A stretch of DNA of 64,000 nt, taken from positions 620,001-684,000 of the forward strand of contig NZ_LT906434.1 in NCBI RefSeq assembly GCF_900187305.1, read 5' to 3'. This DNA comes from Neisseria zoodegmatis. GTDB lineage: Bacteria; Pseudomonadota; Gammaproteobacteria; Burkholderiales; Neisseriaceae. This document shows positions 1 to 8,380 of the stretch, one piece after another (within the stretch, counting starts at the first letter, position 1; each line of letters starts with the position of its first letter). The position numbers and the translations under genes are program-made. Below the pieces are notes generated by a model. That model searched no databases. It was not told where the DNA came from and saw only the letters and a list, made by a program, of their open reading frames with translations.

Positions 1-666
1 CTCGGTGGCGTGGTGTCCGGCGCTGATGAAGGCGGTGCCGGTTTCGTTGGCAAGATGGAACTGTGCTTCTGAAATTTCGCCGGTGATGTAAACGTCGGCG
101 CCTTCGTCTATGGCCGTCTGAAAAAATCCTTGTGCGCCGCCCGTGCACCAGACGATGTTTTCTATCACGCGGGTTTCTTCGCCGACGGCAACGGGCACCC
201 GACCGAGTTTTTGATGGAGTTCGGCATTGAGTTCGCCGAGTGTTTTGGGTGTTTTCAGACGGCCTGCATTGAGTAGGTTTTGTTCGCCAAACTGTTTGTC
301 GAGCGTCCAGCCCATGCGTGAGGCGAGTTGGGCGTTGTTGCCGAGTACGGGGTGGGCGTCGAGCGGCAGATGGTAGCCTGCCATGTTGATTTCGTGTTTG
401 AGCAGGGTGGCGATGCGGTCTTTTTTCCAACCGGTAATGGTAAGGGGTTCGCTTTTCCAAAACATGCCGTGATGCACCAGCAGCATGTCTGCTTGCTGGC
501 TGACGGCGTAGTCGCAGGCGGCTCGGCTGGCGGTGACGGCGGTAACGATTTTGCGGATGTCGCTGCGCCCTTCGACTTGCAGGCCGTTGGGGGCGTAGTC
601 TTTGAAGAGGGCGGTTTGCAGGGTTTCATCGCACCAGTTTAGGATGGCGCGGCGGGTGTTTGCCAT
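1..666 (-). CDS. Nif3-like dinuclear metal-centre protein (YbgI family), 3' end cut off by window edge
   Basis: Reading leftwards from an ATG at 664-666 gives 222 residues without a stop. The start is supported by an AAGGAA ribosome site just upstream. The protein matches the Nif3/YbgI family: VHHGMFW (His65, His66), PLDAHP (Asp103) and SAGHHATE (His218, Glu222) correspond to the metal ligands of the family. Members are about 250 residues long, so only the last ~25-30 residues are missing. The family forms toroidal hexamers with a two-metal site; its cellular role is unsettled, with GTP cyclohydrolase-like and radiation-resistance roles proposed for some members. One intragenic DUS (near 255-265) encodes part of the sequence NAGRLKT. 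It is divergent from yggX. Family assignment is secure; a precise function is not. Confidence 0.85.
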   Translation of the reverse strand, partial: MANTRRAILNWCDETLQTALFKDYAPNGLQVEGRSDIRKIVTAVTASRAACDYAVSQQADMLLVHHGMFWKSEPLTITGWKKDRIATLLKHEINMAGYHLPLDAHPVLGNNAQLASRMGWTLDKQFGEQNLLNAGRLKTPKTLGELNAELHQKLGRVPVAVGEETRVIENIVWCTGGAQGFFQTAIDEGADVYITGEISEAQFHLANETGTAFISAGHHATE

Positions 667-903
667 GGCGGTGTTCCTTTATGTATTGCGTCGGTATTTG
701 AAGCGGTGTTGTTTGTTGATGGGTGTTTGATAGGTTTTAACGGGTAAGGGGTGCGTTGGTTTGGTCAGGTTTTAGGTGTGTATTTTACCGTAATTTGGGT
801 GGACGTCGTTTTGGGTGCTGCGGCGCGGATGCAATATACAAACCTATCTTGCTCGGCTACAATCGAGGCCGTCTGAAACATTATTTTAATAAAGGAAGCC
901 GAC

Positions 904-1173
904 ATGACCCGTATGGTTCACTGCATCAAGTTGGGCAAGGAAGCCCCCGGTATGAAATTTGCTCCGCTGCCCAATGCGTTGGGTAAGCGTATTTTTGAAA
1001 ATGTGTCGCAAGAAGCTTGGGACGCTTGGACGCGCCATCAAACGATGTTGATCAATGAAAACCGTTTGAGCTTGGCCGACCCGCGCGCTCGCGAGTATTT
1101 GGCGCAGCAGATGGAAAACTATTTTTTCGGCGAGGGTGCCGATCAAGTGCAGGGTTATGTGCCGCAAGAATAA
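904..1173 (+). CDS. yggX: YggX family probable Fe(II) trafficking / oxidative damage protection protein
   Basis: This 89-residue protein has the family's full length and conserved blocks: [13 protein letters not shown] at the start, [14 protein letters not shown] in the middle, then [11 protein letters not shown] and NYFFGEG. YggX proteins are small cytoplasmic proteins that protect Fe-S enzymes from oxidative damage and are proposed to carry or shield iron. The start ATG at 904 follows AAAGGAAG about 10 bases upstream. It stands alone, with an inverted DUS pair behind it acting as a likely terminator. Confidence 0.93.
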   Translation: MTRMVHCIKLGKEAPGMKFAPLPNALGKRIFENVSQEAWDAWTRHQTMLINENRLSLADPRAREYLAQQMENYFFGEGADQVQGYVPQE

Positions 1174-1196
1174 TGTTTGCGGTAGAAGTATCCGAA

Positions 1197-1247
1197 AGGC
1201 CGTCTGAACGTATGTTCGGTACGGCTTTTGTTGTATTCAGACGGCCT
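1197..1247 (+). terminator. Inverted DUS pair behind yggX
   Basis: AGGCCGTCTGAA at 1197-1208 and its reverse complement at 1236-1247 can pair across a 27-base loop. Inverted DUS pairs commonly serve as terminators in Neisseria; the long loop makes this one less certain. Confidence 0.5.
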
Positions 1248-1365
1248 GAGACTTTTATAAAAACCTATCTACCTGCGGATTTTTGCGCTGTGTGCTTGCC
1301 CATATGATATGTCTGCGCTCGCTCTGCTGTGGCTGGCACTTCCCTGTATTTTGGCGCAAAGTTTC
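1248..1365 (+). repeat. Decayed copy of the 143-bp DUS-associated MITE
   Basis: The stretch begins GAGACTTTTATAAAA directly after a DUS ending in GGCCT and ends GCAAAGTTTC followed by AGG. Its centre, with ATATGATATGTCTGCGCTCG, closely matches the centre of the five better copies at 2011, 9784, 22587, 52559 and 54263. It is about 25 bases shorter, with many substitutions. It occupies most of the 373-base gap between yggX and the stress protein; nothing else was seen there. Confidence 0.55.
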
Positions 1366-1546
1366 AGGTTGCCCTGCTTTGAAAAACCGCTTGGAAAGCA
1401 GGTTTGAACAGACTTTTGCAGATTTGATACAAAACAATAAATAAAGCAAAAACGGCGCAACTTAAATGCTTGGCGCAGGTCTGTATGTTATAAAGGTTTC
1501 ATGCCGCAAAACAACAGCGTTTTTCCACAATCCGAGGAGGTTAGCG

Positions 1547-1999
1547 ATGTATCAACGTATTATGGTTCCCGTAGATGACAGTACGGCTTCTTTGTATGCT
1601 TTGAAAGAAGCGGGCAAACTGGCCAAGCAGCTTGGTGCAGTCGTGTTGGCTGTGCATGTGGTGGACTTGGGTCAATTCAATTGGGGTGCGCCGGGATATA
1701 CCGATGCCGCTGCCGTGCGCAAGGCGGTGGAAGAAGCGGGGGTGAAAGTGTTGGAGCGTGCCAAGCAAGAGCTGGACGGGCTGGGCGTGGAGCATGATGC
1801 CCTGATTATGGAAAGTGCGGGCGATAAGATTGCCGATCTGCTGATTGAGCAGGCCGGCATAGAGCGTTGCGACTTGATTGCGATGGGCACGCACGGCTTT
1901 TCGGGCTTGATGCACTTGTTGATGGGTTCGGTTGCCGAAGGCGTGGTGCGTAAGTCGGATATTCCGGTGTTGCTGGTGCGGCGTAAAGACGAAGATTGA
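1547..1999 (+). CDS. Universal stress protein, UspA family
   Basis: A 150-residue protein beginning MYQRIMVPVDDS, chosen over an upstream ATG-initiated extension because a strong GGAGG site lies at 1536-1540. It is one Usp domain. The C-terminal segment GTHGFSGLMHLLMGS fits the G-2x-G-9x-G(S/T) nucleotide-binding motif, so it probably belongs to the ATP-binding subgroup. Usp proteins are cytoplasmic and raise survival under starvation or oxidative stress, but the exact role of this one cannot be told from sequence. It appears monocistronic, and a MITE begins 12 bases after the stop codon. Confidence 0.92.
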   Translation: MYQRIMVPVDDSTASLYALKEAGKLAKQLGAVVLAVHVVDLGQFNWGAPGYTDAAAVRKAVEEAGVKVLERAKQELDGLGVEHDALIMESAGDKIADLLIEQAGIERCDLIAMGTHGFSGLMHLLMGSVAEGVVRKSDIPVLLVRRKDED

Positions 2000-2010
2000 T
2001 GAAGCAGCCG

Positions 2011-2153
2011 GAGACCTTTGCAAAACTCTCATCTGCGGCGCATTTCTGCGTTGCGCGCTGCTCGCTCGTTTGCCTATCTATACGATATGTCTGCACTCGC
2101 TGTGCTGCTACGCCTTGAACTGCATCCACATCTGAGAGTTTTGCAAAGGTCTC
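2011..2153 (+). mobile_element. 143-bp MITE, copy A
   Basis: The ends are near-perfect inverted repeats beginning GAGACCTTTGCAAAACTC and extending 21 bases on each side. The element is flanked by the direct repeat AGCCG (2006-2010 and 2154-2158), read as a 5-bp target duplication. There is no transposase. This copy has the most intact termini of the family. The GAGACCTTTGCAAAA end resembles, from memory, ends of neisserial IS5-type elements; that would need checking. Confidence 0.8.
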
Positions 2154-2206
2154 AGCCGGATTTTGGCTTTTTTTAAAAGCGGTTTGCTTGGAATTTGGCA
2201 TGTGAA

Positions 2207-2233
2207 AACGGGCGGATGATTGATCCGCCCGTT
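2207..2233. terminator. Rho-independent hairpin between the stress protein gene and ptsI
   Basis: An 11-bp perfect stem, AACGGGCGGAT (2207-2217) pairing with 2223-2233 across a 5-base loop, is followed on the plus strand by GTTTTTG. On the minus strand it lies behind ptsI and is followed by TTTTC, so it could serve both directions. With MITE copy A it fills the 303-base gap between the genes. Confidence 0.7.
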
Positions 2234-2302
2234 GTTTTTGTATGCTTGCCTGTTGTCGCCTTTTTTCAGACGGCCTCAAAACGGCTGTGAGCTAATTGGC
2301 CT

Positions 2303-4069
2303 CTATTTGGCAAGATTTTCCGGCTCTTCTTCTTTATTCATGTTTTTCAAAAGTTTTTCGACTTTTTCAGGGTCTTCGTTGCGCATCAGGCGGGCGGTTT
2401 CGTTTTCCAGATCCATCGTATTGCTGTGCAGTACGATGTCTTTTACCGACAGCAAGTTGTTGGTGTTCATGGAAAAACGGCGCAAGCCCATGCCGAGCAG
2501 CAGGCGGGTGAAGGTGGTGTCGCCGGCCATTTCGCCGCACACCGACACGGTTTTGCCCATGCGGTTGGCGGTGCGGATAACGTGCTGGATGAGTTTGAGC
2601 ACGGCGGGGTGGCCGGGTTGGTAGAGATAGCTGACGGCATCGTCGCCGCGGTCAACCGATAAAGTGTATTGGATCAAGTCGTTGGTGCCGATGGAGATGA
2701 AATCGACGTGCTTGAGCAGACTGCCGACGGTGAGCGCGGCGGAGGGGATTTCAATCATGCAGCCGACGGAGACTTCGCCAAAGGGTTCGTCGCGTTCGAT
2801 CAGTTGTTTTTGTGCGGTTTCGAGATGGACTAAGCACTGCTTCAATTCGGAAATCGAAGCGATCATCGGCCACATCATTTTCACGGGGCCGTGCACGGCG
2901 GCGCGGAGGATGGCGCGCATTTGGGTGCGGAACATCACGGGTTCTGCCAAACACAGGCGGATGCCGGTGAGGCCGAGCGCGGGGTTGGTGCTGCCGTTGG
3001 GCGAGCTGTTTTGGCCGAACCAGCGCGGGTTTTTATCGACGCCCAAGTCAACGGTGCGGATGGTCAGGTTTTTGCCTTTGAGCTTTTTCACGAAATGGCT
3101 GTACACCTCGTATTGCTCTTTTTCAGACGGCATGGTGTCGCGGTTGAGGTAGAGAAACTCGCTGCGGAACAGGCCGACGCCGTCTGCGCCCATATTGTGT
3201 ACCGATTTGATGTCGTCGGCGGATTCGATATTGGCGAGCAGTTCGATGTTGATGCCGTCTTCGGTGGTGGCGGCGGTTTTTTTGATTTTGTTGAGTTCGC
3301 GGGTGCGGGCGCGGTATTCGCGGGCACGGGCGCGATATTCGGCCAGTACGGTTTCATCGGGGTTGATGATGAGTACGCCGTTGATGCCGTCCACCACCAC
3401 CCATTCGTTTTCGCTGATGAGCTTGCGGGCGTTGTGCAGGCCGATAACGGAAGGGATGTTGAGGCTGCGGCCGAGAATGGCGGTGTGGCTGGTGGAGCCG
3501 CCGGCGTCGGTAACGAACGCGGTTACGCGCTGTTCTTTGAAAAAGACGGTGTCGGCGGGGGAAATGTCGTGCGCCACCAATACGGTGTCTTCCAAAAGGT
3601 CGGTGGTGTCGAGCGTTAATTCGTTGCCTTGTCCGGCCAGATTGTTGTGCAGGCGCTCTACCACTTGCAGCATGTCTTGCTTGCGGGCGCGCAGGTAGGC
3701 GTCGTCGATTTCGTCGAACTGGGCGGCCAGTTTGTCGGTTTGCAGTTTCAATGCCCATTCGGCGTTGATATGCTGCTCTTCGATAATATCTACCGGTTCG
3801 CGCGACAGGGTAACGTCGGTGAGTAGCATCAGGTGCAGCGAAATGAATGCGCCCAATTCGGTGGGGGCGTTTTCGGGAATGGCGCTGCGCAGCTGCTCCA
3901 GCTCTTTGCGGGTGGCTTTAACGGCGGCATCGAAGCGGGCGGTTTCCGCTGCAACTTCCGTTTCATCCAAGTCATACTGCGGCACTTCGTCCATGCCGCG
4001 TGTAATCAGGTGGGCGCGGCCGATGGCAATGCCTTTGCCTGCGCTGACGCCGTGCAATACGATGGACAT
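2303..4069 (-). CDS. ptsI: Phosphoenolpyruvate-protein phosphotransferase (PTS enzyme I)
   Basis: Enzyme I takes phosphate from phosphoenolpyruvate and passes it to HPr. The 588-residue protein has the family's usual size. The swivel domain contains GGSTSHTAILGR with the phosphorylated His195, and the C-terminal barrel carries the PEP-binding region and SVCGEMAGD. The start ATG lies one base after the ptsH stop, so translation is probably coupled. No sugar-specific IIB or IIC permease gene is nearby, which fits the reduced regulatory PTS known in Neisseria. An intragenic DUS occurs near 3124-3135. Confidence 0.97.
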   Translation of the reverse strand: MSIVLHGVSAGKGIAIGRAHLITRGMDEVPQYDLDETEVAAETARFDAAVKATRKELEQLRSAIPENAPTELGAFISLHLMLLTDVTLSREPVDIIEEQHINAEWALKLQTDKLAAQFDEIDDAYLRARKQDMLQVVERLHNNLAGQGNELTLDTTDLLEDTVLVAHDISPADTVFFKEQRVTAFVTDAGGSTSHTAILGRSLNIPSVIGLHNARKLISENEWVVVDGINGVLIINPDETVLAEYRARAREYRARTRELNKIKKTAATTEDGINIELLANIESADDIKSVHNMGADGVGLFRSEFLYLNRDTMPSEKEQYEVYSHFVKKLKGKNLTIRTVDLGVDKNPRWFGQNSSPNGSTNPALGLTGIRLCLAEPVMFRTQMRAILRAAVHGPVKMMWPMIASISELKQCLVHLETAQKQLIERDEPFGEVSVGCMIEIPSAALTVGSLLKHVDFISIGTNDLIQYTLSVDRGDDAVSYLYQPGHPAVLKLIQHVIRTANRMGKTVSVCGEMAGDTTFTRLLLGMGLRRFSMNTNNLLSVKDIVLHSNTMDLENETARLMRNEDPEKVEKLLKNMNKEEEPENLAK

Positions 4070-4070
4070 A

Positions 4071-4340
4071 TTATTCGCCTTCGCCGAAATAATCGTTGAT
4101 CAAACCGACCAATGCCTGCATGGCCGCTGCTTCGTCGGGGCCGTCGGTTTCCAGTTCGATCACCGTGCCTTTGGCGGCGGCCAGCATCATCAGACCCATA
4201 ATGCTTTTGCCGTTGACGCGGCGGTCGTTGCGGCTGACCCACACTTCGCTTTGAAACTGCCCGGCGGTTTGAGTGAACTTGCTGGAAGCGCGGGCGTGCA
4301 GGCCGAGTTTGTTGATGATTTCAATCGATTGTTTCAGCAT
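4071..4340 (-). CDS. ptsH: HPr phosphocarrier protein
   Basis: An 89-residue HPr. NKLGLHARAS holds the phospho-accepting His15, and VNGKSIMGLMML holds Ser46, the regulatory serine that HPr kinase/phosphorylase (HprK) modifies in organisms that have it. HPr relays phosphate from enzyme I to IIA proteins. It sits between the EIIA gene (14 bases) and ptsI (1 base) in a three-gene operon. Retention of Ser46 suggests HprK-type control, but no hprK lies in this window. Confidence 0.96.
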   Translation of the reverse strand: MLKQSIEIINKLGLHARASSKFTQTAGQFQSEVWVSRNDRRVNGKSIMGLMMLAAAKGTVIELETDGPDEAAAMQALVGLINDYFGEGE

Positions 4341-4354
4341 CGGAACCGTCCTTG

Positions 4355-4768
4355 TTATACGGGGTGGTTGTCGGTGGTGGTGATGTCGAGAATGCCGTTG
4401 ATGGCGGCTTCTTTAACGCATTGGGTGAAAGCGGCCAAGTCGGTGGCTGTCGGCGAATAGTTGGCGGCTTTGATCATCATGGGGGCGTTTAGGCCGGTGA
4501 GCATGGCGGTTTGCCCGCTTCTAACCAGTTTGCGTGCGGCGTTACAGGGTGTGGCGCCGAAAATGTCGGTCATGATCAGCACGCCGTCGGCACAGTGCAA
4601 ATCTTCAACCATGCGGTTGGCGCGGTTGATGATGCTTTCGTGGTCTTCATCGGTATGCACGCCGAGAATGCGGATGTTTTCGGGCGTTTGGTCGAAAAAG
4701 AAATGGCGGGCAAGGCTTTGGTAGGCTTCACCTATGGCTTCGTGGGTAATGATCAGCAAACCTATCAT
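4355..4768 (-). CDS. PTS EIIA component, mannose type
   Basis: A 137-residue protein with the mannose-family IIA fold. MIGLLIITHEAIG places the phosphorylatable histidine at position 9, and LIMTDIFGATPCN is the conserved DxxGxT-type segment. It is the first gene of the EIIA-HPr-EI operon. Without a matching IIB/IIC it probably acts in regulation rather than sugar import; this is inference from the isolated context, and its targets are unknown. Confidence 0.9.
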   Translation of the reverse strand: MIGLLIITHEAIGEAYQSLARHFFFDQTPENIRILGVHTDEDHESIINRANRMVEDLHCADGVLIMTDIFGATPCNAARKLVRSGQTAMLTGLNAPMMIKAANYSPTATDLAAFTQCVKEAAINGILDITTTDNHPV

Positions 4769-4868
4769 GGTGTGTCCTGTGTTTTGTGTTCGGGCTGCGG
4801 CGACCGGTGTTTTTCAGACGGCCTCTGTCGGGTTGTTTTAATGGCCGCAGCGTGATTCGCGCAAGGGT

Positions 4869-5432
4869 TTATTCCTGATGGTCGCGCAGGGCGTAAACCG
4901 CGCCGAGATTGCGCCACGCGCCTGCTGCGTCCATGCCGTAGCCGAAAACGTAGCGGTCGGGCACGTTGATGCCGATGTAGTCGGCGGCGATCGGTTTTTC
5001 TTTGACGATCAGTTTGTTGGCGAAAACGGCGGTGGAGCAGGATGCGGCACCTAAATCCAATACCTGCTGTTTGATGGCGGCCATGGTGTGTCCTTCGTCG
5101 AGAATGTCGTCGAGAATCAGCACATGGCGGCCGGCCACGCTTTCTTGGGGCGCGCGCAACCAGTTGAAATTGCCGCCCTTGAGTTTGTCGCCGTAGCGGG
5201 AAACGTGCACATAGTCGAAATCCAGCGGAAAGTGCAGCAGCGGCAGAAGCTGGCCGGTAAATACTACGGCACCGCCCATCACGGGCAGAATCAGCGGATA
5301 TTTGCCGCCCAAGTCTTCGGTGATTTCTCCGGCCAGGCGCAAAAGTTCGCGGCGGCAGGCGTCTTCGCCGAACAGAATTTCGGCGTTATCGAGCATGGAT
5401 TGTGTGTGCAGGCGTTTGGTTTCAATGTCCAT
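4869..5432 (-). CDS. hpt: Hypoxanthine-guanine phosphoribosyltransferase
   Basis: This 187-residue protein carries the PRPP-binding motif VLILDDILDEGHT and a C-terminal YVFGYGMDAAGAWRNL segment typical of type I purine phosphoribosyltransferases. It salvages hypoxanthine and guanine to IMP and GMP. It is separate from the PTS operon (100-base gap holding a DUS). A purine permease gene at 21130-22470 could supply substrate, though it is not linked. The start ATG at 5430-5432 follows an AAGG-like site. Confidence 0.92.
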   Translation of the reverse strand: MDIETKRLHTQSMLDNAEILFGEDACRRELLRLAGEITEDLGGKYPLILPVMGGAVVFTGQLLPLLHFPLDFDYVHVSRYGDKLKGGNFNWLRAPQESVAGRHVLILDDILDEGHTMAAIKQQVLDLGAASCSTAVFANKLIVKEKPIAADYIGINVPDRYVFGYGMDAAGAWRNLGAVYALRDHQE

Positions 5433-5465
5433 AAGGTCATTCTAAAACAGAGTAGTCAAAACCGT

Positions 5466-5471
5466 ATTATA
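5466..5471 (-). promoter_or_regulatory. hpt: Candidate -10 box for hpt
   Basis: Read on the minus strand, TATAAT lies 34 bases ahead of the hpt start. A TTGAGT sequence 19 bases further upstream is a possible but badly spaced -35. Confidence 0.4.
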
Positions 5472-5595
5472 TAGTAAGCCTTGAAAAACCACTCAATATT
5501 ACCGGATGCGGTTTTTTGCCCGGCAGAGCGGGCAGGAGGTGCAGAGGCCGTCTGAAACGATGGGTGCGGGTATAGTGAAGGCTGAAATATTTGAC

Positions 5596-5601
5596 TATAA
5601 T
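5596..5601 (+). promoter_or_regulatory. Candidate -10 box for the S9 peptidase gene
   Basis: TATAAT occurs 30 bases before the start codon; no good -35 box is visible at the right distance. A DUS (5611-5622) lies between the box and the gene. Confidence 0.35.
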
Positions 5602-5630
5602 GCCGATTTTTTTCAGACGGCCTGTCCACC

Positions 5631-7670
5631 ATGCACGACCCTTATCTTTATCTGGAAGACCTCGATTCCGCCGCCACGCAGCAATTCGCGGCCGATGCCC
5701 ATGCCGAAACCCAAGCACAATTTACCGATGGCGAAGCCTTCGCGCGCACCGTGGCCGATATGGTGAAGCAGTTGCAAGACCCGCGTCAGATTGCGTTTTG
5801 CCAAGAACACCGCGCCCGCATGTATCACTTCCATCAAGACGACGAATACCCCAAGGGCGTTTATCAGGTGTGTACGGCGGCATCTTACCGCTCCGGCTAT
5901 CCCGATTGGTACAATCTCTTTTCGGTGGCCGATTTCGACGACATTCTCGGCGACGACGTGTATCTCGGCGGCGTATCGCATTATGTCGAAAAGCCCAATA
6001 TGGTTTTGCTCAACTTAAGCCGTGCGGGCGGCGATACGGCCTACACGCTCGAATTTGATTTGGATACCGGCAAAATCGTCGAAGGCGGCTTCCACTTTCC
6101 CGCCGGCAAAAACCACATCTCGTGGCGTGACGAAAACAGCGTGTGGGTTTGCCCCGCGTGGGACGAACGCCAAACCACCCAAGCGGGCTATCCGCGCGAA
6201 GTGTGGTTGGTGGAACGCGGCCAAAGCTTTGAAGAAAGCACACCCGTTTACTGCATGGATTCAGACGGCATGATGGTCAGCGCATGGCGTTACCTCGATG
6301 CCCAAGGCGCGCCGATCGATTTAATCGAATCTTCAGACGGCTTCTATACCAAAACCTATCTGCAAGTAACCGTCGATGGCGAAACCCTGCCGCTGAACCT
6401 GCCTGCCGACTGCGAAGTTTCCGGCTATCTCGCCGGACAGCTCTTACTGCACTTGCGTAGCGAGTGGAAACGCGCCAACCAAAGTTATCCCGCCGGCAGC
6501 TTGGTGGCGGTAAAACTCAACAAAGGCACGCTCGGCGCGGCGCAACTGCTGTTTGCTCCAAACGAAACACAAGCGCTGGAAAGTGTTGAAACCACCAAAC
6601 GTTTCGTTGTCGCCAGCCTGCTCGACAACGTATCAGGCCGTCTGAAAGCATGGCGTTTTTCAGACGGCCTCTGGCACGAAGTCACCCTGCCCAATCTGCC
6701 GCAAGGCGCGTTGGAATTGTCCGACCAGCCGTGGGGCGGCGACGTTATCTATATAGCGACCAGCGATTTCACCACCCCGCTGACCCTGTTTGCACTCGAC
6801 CTCAACGTGATGGAACTCGTCGTCGTGCGCCGTCAGCCCGTCCAGTTTAAGGCCGACGGCATCCAAGTGCGCCAATTCCACGCCCAATCCGCCGACGGCA
6901 CCCGCATACCTTATTACCATGTCGGCAAAAACAGCACGCCGGATACACCCACCATCGTTTATGTGTACGGCGGCTTTGCCGTGCCCGAACTGCCGCACTA
7001 CATGGGCACCATCGGCAAATACTGGCTCGAGCGCGGCAACGCATTCGTGCTGGCCAACGTGCGCGGCGGCGGCGAGTTCGGCCCAAGCTGGCATCAGGCC
7101 GCGCAAGGCACAAACAAACACAAAAGCGTGGACGACCTGCTCGCCGTGGTTCGCGACTTGAGCGCCCGCTCCCTCAGCTCGCCGCCGCACATCGGCTTGC
7201 AGGGTGGCAGCAACGGCGGCCTGATTGTCGCCTCAGCTTTCGTGCGCGAACCGAGCCTGTTTGGCGCCATGGTGTGCGAAATGCCGCTGACCGACATGTT
7301 GCGCTATCCCTATTTGTCTGCCGGTTCAAGCTGGGTCGATGAATACGGCCACCCCGAAGATCCGGCTTTTCAGACGGCCTTATCGCAGTTGTCGCCCTAT
7401 CACAACCTTTCAGACGGTCTCACTTACCCGCCCGCACTGATTACCACCAGCCTCAGCGACGACCGCGTCCATCCCGCCCATGCCCTCAAGTTTTACGCCA
7501 AACTCAAGCAAAACGGCACCCCCGCATGGCTGTATGCAGGCGGTTCCGGTGGCCATACCGGCAATACCACGCAAGAAGAATCCGTTACCGAATTTGCCGG
7601 CATCCTCGCCTTCCTAAACCGCCACATCGGCACGGAACAAAAGGCGGAGAAAAAGCAAGAGGCCGTCTGA
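5631..7670 (+). CDS. Prolyl oligopeptidase family serine peptidase (S9)
   Basis: A 679-residue cytoplasmic-looking protein with no signal peptide. The N-terminal two thirds should form the beta-propeller; the C-terminal third is an alpha/beta hydrolase with the nucleophile Ser527 in GGSNGG, the acid near Asp610-611 in SLSDDRVHP and His642 in GGSGGHTG. Such enzymes cut short peptides, usually after proline, but specificity cannot be read here. At least six DUS cores lie inside the gene, two of them an inverted pair (6635-6670). The last codons and stop are themselves a DUS, giving the tail EAV. No ribosome site is evident: the DUS ends 9 bases before the ATG. Confidence 0.9.
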   Translation: MHDPYLYLEDLDSAATQQFAADAHAETQAQFTDGEAFARTVADMVKQLQDPRQIAFCQEHRARMYHFHQDDEYPKGVYQVCTAASYRSGYPDWYNLFSVADFDDILGDDVYLGGVSHYVEKPNMVLLNLSRAGGDTAYTLEFDLDTGKIVEGGFHFPAGKNHISWRDENSVWVCPAWDERQTTQAGYPREVWLVERGQSFEESTPVYCMDSDGMMVSAWRYLDAQGAPIDLIESSDGFYTKTYLQVTVDGETLPLNLPADCEVSGYLAGQLLLHLRSEWKRANQSYPAGSLVAVKLNKGTLGAAQLLFAPNETQALESVETTKRFVVASLLDNVSGRLKAWRFSDGLWHEVTLPNLPQGALELSDQPWGGDVIYIATSDFTTPLTLFALDLNVMELVVVRRQPVQFKADGIQVRQFHAQSADGTRIPYYHVGKNSTPDTPTIVYVYGGFAVPELPHYMGTIGKYWLERGNAFVLANVRGGGEFGPSWHQAAQGTNKHKSVDDLLAVVRDLSARSLSSPPHIGLQGGSNGGLIVASAFVREPSLFGAMVCEMPLTDMLRYPYLSAGSSWVDEYGHPEDPAFQTALSQLSPYHNLSDGLTYPPALITTSLSDDRVHPAHALKFYAKLKQNGTPAWLYAGGSGGHTGNTTQEESVTEFAGILAFLNRHIGTEQKAEKKQEAV

Positions 7671-7731
7671 AAACAACGGTTTCGCAACAAACGCCCCATG
7701 CAGGCAGCACAACGCAAACAGCGCCCGAAAT

Positions 7732-7755
7732 AACAGCGCATCATAGCGCTGTTTT
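7732..7755 (+). terminator. Hairpin behind the S9 peptidase gene
   Basis: AACAGCGC (7732-7739) pairs with GCGCTGTT (7746-7753) across six bases, followed by only four Ts, so termination may be moderate. Confidence 0.5.
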
Positions 7756-7805
7756 CCCGCTTGCTTAGGCTAAATGAATGATATTAAAAGGAAACCAAAA
7801 GGCTC

Positions 7806-7835
7806 TTGTGATTCAAAATAAGCCTATGCTAATAT
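7806..7835 (+). promoter_or_regulatory. acpP: Candidate acpP promoter with extended -10
   Basis: TTGTGA (7806-7811) and TAATAT (7830-7835) are separated by 18 bases. A TG one base before the -10 gives the extended form TGCTAATAT. Confidence 0.5.
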
Positions 7836-7972
7836 GCCGCCTAACACTATGCAGTTGAAACCACCTTTCAAAGCCTGCATTTTTCGATAGAAAACTCTAA
7901 AAGTATTCGGTACAATCCGACCGAGTGTAATTTTTTTCAAAACCGCCGTAAGGCATATAAGGACCGACCGAC

Positions 7973-8209
7973 ATGTCAAACATTGAACAACAAGTTAAGA
8001 AAATTGTTGCCGAACAACTGGGCGTTAACGAAGCCGAAGTAAAAAACGAATCTTCTTTCCAAGACGATCTGGGCGCAGACTCTCTGGACACCGTTGAGCT
8101 GGTAATGGCTTTGGAAGAAGCTTTCGGCTGCGAAATCCCCGACGAAGAAGCCGAAAAAATCACTACCGTGCAACTGGCTATCGACTACATCCAATCACAC
8201 AGCGCCTAA
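7973..8209 (+). CDS. acpP: Acyl carrier protein
   Basis: A 78-residue acidic protein with the phosphopantetheine site [10 protein letters not shown], Ser37 being the modified residue. It carries growing acyl chains in fatty acid and lipid A synthesis. AAGGA lies 10 bases before the ATG. It precedes fabF, the usual order in proteobacteria, but a strong terminator-like hairpin separates the two. Confidence 0.98.
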   Translation: MSNIEQQVKKIVAEQLGVNEAEVKNESSFQDDLGADSLDTVELVMALEEAFGCEIPDEEAEKITTVQLAIDYIQSHSA

Positions 8210-8238
8210 TTTCCGATTGCGCTGGTATAAAATGAATC

Positions 8239-8277
8239 AGCCTCTGCTGCGGCTTTGCCTGCCAACAGAGGCTTTTT
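8239..8277 (+). terminator. Rho-independent terminator between acpP and fabF
   Basis: AGCCTCTG (8239-8246) pairs with CAGAGGCT (8266-8273), followed by TTTTT. It would let acpP be made in excess over fabF. Confidence 0.7.
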
Positions 8278-8380
8278 GCCTTATCAGACTTTTATAAACT
8301 TTTATAAACACGGTTTCAGACGGCCTGCCTCCGTTTCGACAGCGGGCGGCAGACGTCTAACCCCATAAAGCGAGAACATT

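Larger units (their letters stand above)
7671..7972 (+). other. Intergenic region ahead of acpP
   Basis: This 302-base gap holds a DUS overlapping the peptidase stop, the hairpin at 7732-7755, the acpP promoter candidate at 7806-7835 and a rather long leader of about 130 bases ahead of acpP. No further gene was seen. Confidence 0.6.
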
